Origin: Oxyruncus cristatus
Lineage: Eukaryota > Chordata > Aves > Passeriformes > Cotingidae
DNA length: 64,000 bases
Assembly (NCBI GenBank): GCA_013399855.1
Contig: VXAY01004354.1
Coordinates: forward strand, 440,092 to 504,091
Direction: 5' to 3'
Within the stretch, counting starts at the first letter, position 1. Each line of letters starts with the position of its first letter. A program made the translations under genes and the position numbers. The notes beneath the pieces were generated by a model. That model saw only the letters and a list, made by a program, of their open reading frames with translations. It was not told the DNA's origin and made no database searches. Of the stretch, positions 58,751-64,000 are shown one piece after another.

Positions 58751-61149
58751 TCCTGAGAGGTCACATTGGACTTTTCCCAAATACCAGTGATTATAAGGCA
58801 GTGTAGCTTTTAGGTATATCTGCTAAAGAGACTTATGTTGGATCTCATATGCTACAGGCTGATCTGAGTGCAGAAATGGAAGCTGTGAATCTCCATACCA
58901 AGAATTATTTCCATTTTAGGTTATATTAAGTCTCTGCAAACTTATTCAGCAGTTATATCAGAGTGACTGTACCAAAATCAAAATCGAATTCTTGTATTTG
59001 GTGTAGATATATAACTTCTCTGGCTTTGTGTGTGGGAACCCTGATGCTTTTCTGGCAGAAGTTGAAAGTTTCTGCCATTTACAAACCTGTGCAAAAACTG
59101 ACAGGAATAGAATTCCTTTCTTCTGCCAACTTAATGCCGTTTTTATTTTGCAATCAAGGATCTGAACACACACACACATTTTCTATAACTATTGCCAAAG
59201 CCTGGGGGGTGTTGCAGTCTCCCCCTTCTCCAGGGTTTCACTGGGACTTGGCATTTTTTGACAACAGGTAATGTCATACTGAAAGACTGGAGCCTGAGCA
59301 GAACAAACCCTGCAGCCCTAACTGGCAGCACCAGATGACCTTCCTTTAAGGTTAAACTTTTCCTCAGGTTTTTACATGCACATCCCTGTGTCTCTGTTCA
59401 GGATGTTCCCATTGCCAAGTGCAACAGATAATAACTAGTCTTCACTGTATTGATGGCACTTCCTCCAAATCACAGCCAGATATCCCTCTTCCATTTCCAA
59501 AACAGAAACAGAAGAGGCTTCCCCTCATTTGTTGCTATATACAAACCAAATAATATTCTTTGGAGCTCACGATCACCACATTTTCCTCTTTTTATTTTGA
59601 AATGGAATATAACTGAAATATAAAACTTACGGAGTTTTCCTATGTCCTTCCTTCTAACTAAAATCCAGTATTTTCCCAGTATCCCTGAGGTTTTATTATG
59701 CAGCAGGTATCATCAGCAATTTAAATGAAGTTTCTAAAATGCTGGTCAATTTGTTATGTTACTTACTGAAACCTCATTTGTAATTAGTGTTTCGTAGTCT
59801 GCTTAACAAAAGTCTTCTGAGTATTATCTTTTCGTTGTCACTGCTTTTTCACTGCAAATCGCACCTGAAGGGGAAGGTCAGGAGTCCCAGAGCTCCAGTG
59901 CCTCTTCGCTGTTGCCGGAAGGAGGGATGGGTGGATGCTCTGTCTCTGATCCTTGTTTGCCCGCCCTCAGCTCCGGTCCCGCCTGCCCAGTGTCCCCGAG
60001 TCAGGACGGGAACTCCACCAAGAGGTCAGGCTACCCCGTGGGGTCTGCAGAGCAGAGCAGATTGTAAACACAACAGCTCTGTTGCAGCACTGACCCCAGG
60101 CAGCAATTCCAGGGAGCTGTGCACGCACAGAGGATGCCTGATGGGATTCCCAGACGTTCTGGCTCCCACTCTTGCCCACAGTTTCAAGTAAACAGTTTGG
60201 TACACTTCCCTTTTCAATTCCTGTTTCCCTTTGCAGGCACATGGGCAACACGAACTCGCATTCCTGAGTCAAATGGGCAAAACCAGCCAAATTGGTTGTG
60301 CCTTAAAAAATGTTTTCTATTCTTTCCCTCCTTTTTTTCCCTCTCCTTGTGCACGTGTGTTGCTGTTTCCACAGCAGTGACTAAATATTGACATGCAACA
60401 TTCACCAAACAAGAAAAACGAGCACATGAATAAATATGAACTGAAACCTAGGGCTTTCCAGTGGCAGGGCTCGCTCGGGGCAGTGGGGCTTTCCAACCTG
60501 CCAGTCCACAGAATTCAGAGCTGGCTGCTGTGAATTTGGTGCTGGGGATGGCACAAACTGATCATCAGGGAATGGCCTCTCCCCCTTTATCCCGAAGTAT
60601 CCACATGAACAGTATGAATTTACAGTATTGCAACAGTCTCCATCCATCCACTTACCCACATTCCCAAGCAGGTCTTTTAACTGAGTTCTTTTTAGAAATA
60701 AATCTTAGCTGAGATGCAACATCTGTTTTTCTTCAAGATCTTGATTTTTGCCCAGTTCTACAGCTGGACTGGAGGCTGAGGGGGTTTAGATGACTCCTCG
60801 GGTTCAAAATGTTGGGCAGGGGCTTAGGTGGGATTAGAGCCCAGGATGCTTACAGCTTAGTCCTTGCCTTCACTAACCACTTCTCAGCCACATGGGCTCT
60901 TTGAGTGCAAGGAGAACTTGTTCATGCCATCAGGGTGTGTAATTCTGTAGCTGCACACACCAGCAAATGATTTGTCTAGAAAGAAATGTAATCAATCTGC
61001 AATTAAAGTCCAGCTTTGTGTTACCCTTGGCATAGGATTCATTAGAGTTTAGGATCACTGGGACAAGAACAGCTCCAAGAGCAGGAGATCCATTTCATGA
61101 AAGATGTCAGGTTTGAAAATTTGGGTTCACTCCAAGCAAAAATGAACAC
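58751..61149. other. noncoding stretch, nothing distinctive
   Basis: AT-rich parts at 59500-59780 and an (AC)n run of about 13 bases at 59166-59178. No gene or mobile element recognised. Confidence 0.5.
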
Positions 61150-62200
61150 AGAAAAAGTTGGAGCTTTCCTCAAAGTCTTTTCTCAGCTTCTTATCAATGA
61201 ATTACATAAATTACGTTCCTCAAGCCCTTTATTATCTGGGGTAGCTTCCAGACCTTGTCTCGTGTAGATATAAATTTTTGAGTGCATCCCAATTTTTTTT
61301 CCCATTTTTTAGAAGGGTAGGTCTAAGAACAGGACAGATACTCTTGAAGTGGTCTCACTAATTCCTGAGGCAAGGATAATATAATTTTCATCTCCCTGAT
61401 AGTCTCTTCTTTTGGAGTTCAAATGCTCTTAGCCACAGTTTTGCACTGATGTGTTTTGCTCCCCAGGTTCCTTCTAATGTTTTTAGGACTTCACATCCTG
61501 GAAATGAGACCTCCTGTTTTCACATTGTCTGTTTGGGGGTTTTGATCTGGTCACATTCAGGTTCACATTGATCAACCAATCAGTCTGTGGAGCTGCTCTT
61601 CCACCTTGGTACCAACTGCTGCGTCCCCTCGTTGAGCCGGTTCTGGGGGATATCCCGCCTTAGAGACGCATCGTGCTTGGTCACGAGCAGGATGCCACCA
61701 CAAGCTGCCCCATTTCATCACAGCTTCTTGTTTACAAGGGGTTTGTGTTCTGTCCATCCCCTAATTGTCTTCAACTGAGGAGAGGCTGCCCTGCTTTCAC
61801 AGTGCTTGCTCTGTTCATCAGCATCATGCAGACAAACCTTATGCCTTACAGGAAGCTGTATTATATCAGCAGAAACGTTTTTATTAATGAAGCTGTAATT
61901 TCATTAGCAAAGGTTGGTTTGGCAAAACCTATTTTCCACGCAACTATGCTGACTGGCACGAAATACGCTGCCTTTAAATTCTTCAGTGTCCAGTGTCAGT
62001 CTTTTCCCAGCTGAACTCGGAATCAGTATCTGATTAACTGAGTTAATACCGCCTGGAGTTTTCCATCCACCCCTCTTCAAATGTTGGCACAATTTGCAAT
62101 TCTCTTCAGTCCTGTGGAATTTCCCTCATGTTCCAAAATTTCCTTAAATCTAACAGTAGCAGGTCATATGGCTCCGCTTCTGCTGATCTTCAAGCAGTTG
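61150..62200 (-). mobile_element. degenerate CR1/L3-clade LINE, ORF2 reverse transcriptase part
   Basis: Read on the minus strand, the segment carries a colinear series of worn reverse-transcriptase phrases, broken by stops and frameshifts. In order from the 5' side they are: REIPQD then IVPTFEEG (about 62060-62130; family wording GEVPEDW and VVPIFKKG); SQHSCVENRFCQTNL (about 61914-61960; SQHGFxKGRSCLTNL); ADIIQL (about 61860-61880; VDIVYLD); VRPLQEY (about 61330-61355; VRPHLEYC); and ATPDNKGLEERNL (about 61205-61250; RATKLVKGLE and EERLREL). The order and spacing fit CR1-clade ORF2, with roughly 150 bp missing between the third and fourth blocks, where the catalytic FADD box should be. Endonuclease, 5' and 3' ends are not found. 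It is inactive and much older than the CR1 copy at 18.1 kb. Confidence 0.85.
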
Positions 62201-63491
62201 AGTGCTTCCCATTGAAAGTTCTGCCTGGTTTCTGATGGGCCAGAGAGGATGCCATTATCACTGACAGACAGAAACGCGCCACTTCCTTTCTTTTCAAAAT
62301 CAGAACAGAAACAGGTATTTATGAGTGCTTCCTGACTGAGGGACTCATCCTACTTGGCTCTGATGGGGTTCATTAGTTCTGGATATGTTTCTGCATTTTC
62401 CATTGCTGTTCTTAAGAGGCAGTTCTTAGTTTCCCTCTCACCCAGGGTAAGAGTGGTTGAATTAATAACCCCAGTTAACTGCATTCTGAAGCACTATTAT
62501 ACTGGAGGGGCTTGGTTCCCATCACAGTTTGTTCTTGAATAGGTTTAATTAAGGATATGGTTAAGTACTTGGTATTGGAACAACCTCTTAACTCCAAGCA
62601 GGATTGGCAAGTGGTGAACTTTCCTGTGGAGTGACTGAGTCCTTTCTGCAGAGCTTACTATTTATTGTCTGTGCACAGCATGATGTTGTATTATCTGATC
62701 TCCCCTGGATTTTATGCTTCAGTTGTGTTTATTGAAACAGATCTTACTTTATGTAGTAAGTACTTGCTTTGTATGTGCCACTTTGCACTCTTCATTTCAG
62801 GTACAGACACTTGTGCATAAACAGTTTGTCCCACTGCCAGATCTGTGGGTTCAGACAAGTATGGAGCGGTGTGAGTGGGATCTGGCTGACTCACATGTAT
62901 TTTCATCCAATAACCATCATGGAAACCCAATATTCAAAGTTTGTTTCTGTTGAGCACAGAGTAGTTTTCTGTAACCGGAAGTTTTATGTTTGACAAGCCA
63001 AGGAAGCTGTCTGAAGCTTATCTCATCTGTCTGATCATACTTTTCACTGAAAAAGGCATGATTGTCTTTTGTCAGCTTATGTCATGGCACAGACATCCAC
63101 AGAGACTCTGAGATGCCCTTCAGAGTGAATGTAGAGAGGTATGGCTCCACGCAGCCCTTTGCGTGGGGCACTGCTACAGGTGGTGCCTGTTGAAAACTTA
63201 CCCAGGCCTTGCAGAATTGGGTAAAGCCCTTTTTTCCTGATCTGTTCAGAGCAGATCCTTTGCCTTGTGTTGATGTTACCCTGACAAATCTCTGACTGTG
63301 GGTTATTTGCAGATGATGGTGTGTGATTTGCCACCTTAGGCCCACATGGGTGTTTGGCTCTGCTTGGCCAGTGGCATTGTTTCGAAAGGGAGGATATGCA
63401 GAATTGTTTGCTCATGAAAGTCATTGATAATGATGTGTGTAAAGTTCATGAATTTCCTGACACTTGCCAATGTTTTCACGTTAAGCCAGGG
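62201..63491. other. noncoding stretch, nothing distinctive
   Basis: No gene or repeat recognised. The LINE may extend slightly beyond 62200. Confidence 0.5.
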
Positions 63492-63707
63492 GCTGTCCAA
63501 ATTCTTGTAAGTCATAAATCACATGCCTCACCCTCCACACACCGGCAGCGCCAAGTTTATTGAGTGAAATCTTCACACGGTGCCAGTTCCTGTCCGTGTG
63601 GCTGGGACCCACGGAGGGGAGCACAGGCACAGCAGTGAGGAGCTGTGTGCTGGCTGGGACCCACGGAGGGGAGCACAGGCACAGCAGTGAGGAGCTGTGT
63701 GCTGGCT
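63492..63707 (+). repeat. 216-bp block, first exact copy
   Basis: This block is identical, base for base, to 63709-63924 on the other side of the single N. It begins GCTGTCCAAATTCTTGTAAG and ends inside a 52-bp minisatellite whose units are 63601-63652 and 63653-63704. The first copy breaks off at the N immediately after the second unit. Confidence 0.95.
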
Positions 63708-63708
63708 N
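63708..63708. other. single N, assembly gap or join
   Basis: The only ambiguous base in the window. The exact repeat on both sides indicates that two overlapping contig ends were placed side by side rather than merged, or that the minisatellite length is unresolved. Confidence 0.9.
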
Positions 63709-63924
63709 GCTGTCCAAATTCTTGTAAGTCATAAATCACATGCCTCACCCTCCACACACCGGCAGCGCCAAGTTTATTGAGTGAAATCTTCACACGGTGC
63801 CAGTTCCTGTCCGTGTGGCTGGGACCCACGGAGGGGAGCACAGGCACAGCAGTGAGGAGCTGTGTGCTGGCTGGGACCCACGGAGGGGAGCACAGGCACA
63901 GCAGTGAGGAGCTGTGTGCTGGCT
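63709..63924 (+). repeat. 216-bp block, second exact copy
   Basis: Second copy of 63492-63707, offset by exactly 217 bases. Its 52-bp units are 63818-63869 and 63870-63921. Beyond 63924 the sequence continues into unique DNA (CTCGGTGCAGCC). Confidence 0.95.
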
Positions 63925-64000
63925 CGGTGCAGCCAGCCCAGCGTTCCCAGTCCTCACCCCTGCTGTGTTCCAGTACCACCAGTGCCCTTGGTGCCTTGGA
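63925..64000. other. noncoding end of window
   Basis: Too short to interpret; no feature seen. Confidence 0.5.

Noticed and set aside
1..64000. tRNA, rRNA, snRNA, CRISPR arrays, endogenous retroviral genes
   Set aside because: I looked for box-B-like GTTCGA words, snRNA starts, regular spacer-repeat arrays and gag/pol-like frames and saw none that hold up.

Overview
This is a stretch of vertebrate nuclear DNA, most likely from a bird. The best evidence is a chicken-repeat-1 (CR1) LINE 3' end at 18101-18245, in reverse orientation, with the terminal ATTCTATG-type repeats and the 3' UTR wording typical of avian CR1. Two older CR1-clade pieces lie at 2111-2189 and about 61150-62200, and several worn MIR/CORE-SINE copies are scattered along the window. 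Interspersed repeats are otherwise sparse, as in birds. A crocodilian or turtle is less likely but not excluded. There are no bacterial-type operons, no phage, no CRISPR array, no rRNA and no tRNA that I can see.

I cannot identify any protein-coding gene with confidence. Hundreds of short open frames exist, but they overlap on both strands, often open at TTG, CTG or GTG, are longest in GC-rich blocks (248 codons at most) and match no family I know. The window reads as intergenic or long-intron sequence. Three candidate exons are recorded at low confidence because a good splice signal meets an open frame: 3177-3332 (+, symmetric 156 nt), 11037-11186 (+, possible terminal exon) and 47388-47516 (+, possible terminal exon, proline-rich, ending in TAA).

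Layout. 1-6 kb: mixed sequence with a CR1 scrap, a small CpG-rich block (2780-2998), the 3177-3332 exon candidate, a MIR copy and a G-quadruplex motif. 6.1-6.26 kb: a dense cluster of dyads and transcription-factor-like motifs. 6-18 kb: mostly featureless, with a compact dyad plus direct repeat at 13.2 kb. 18-30 kb: CR1, three SINE copies, two G4 motifs, an AT-rich homeobox-like cluster at 22.3 kb and a CpG-rich block at 28 kb. 30-36 kb: a TTAA/TTAATTAA cluster, a CpG island with two tandem repeats (32.0-32.4 kb), a one-base-loop G4 and a perfect CRE. 36-48 kb: mostly plain, with five GATA motifs in 95 bp at 41.9 kb and the terminal-exon candidate at 47.4 kb. 48-64 kb: weak SINE relics, a paired HNF1-like/GATA module at 58.0 kb, a CpG-rich block at 58.5-58.75 kb, the LINE relic, and finally a 216-bp exact duplication on either side of a single N, which is probably an assembly artefact.

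The likely functional content is therefore regulatory: CpG-rich patches that could be promoters or enhancers, and motif clusters that could be enhancers of a neighbouring gene outside the window. All of this is inference; cross-species alignment would be decisive.
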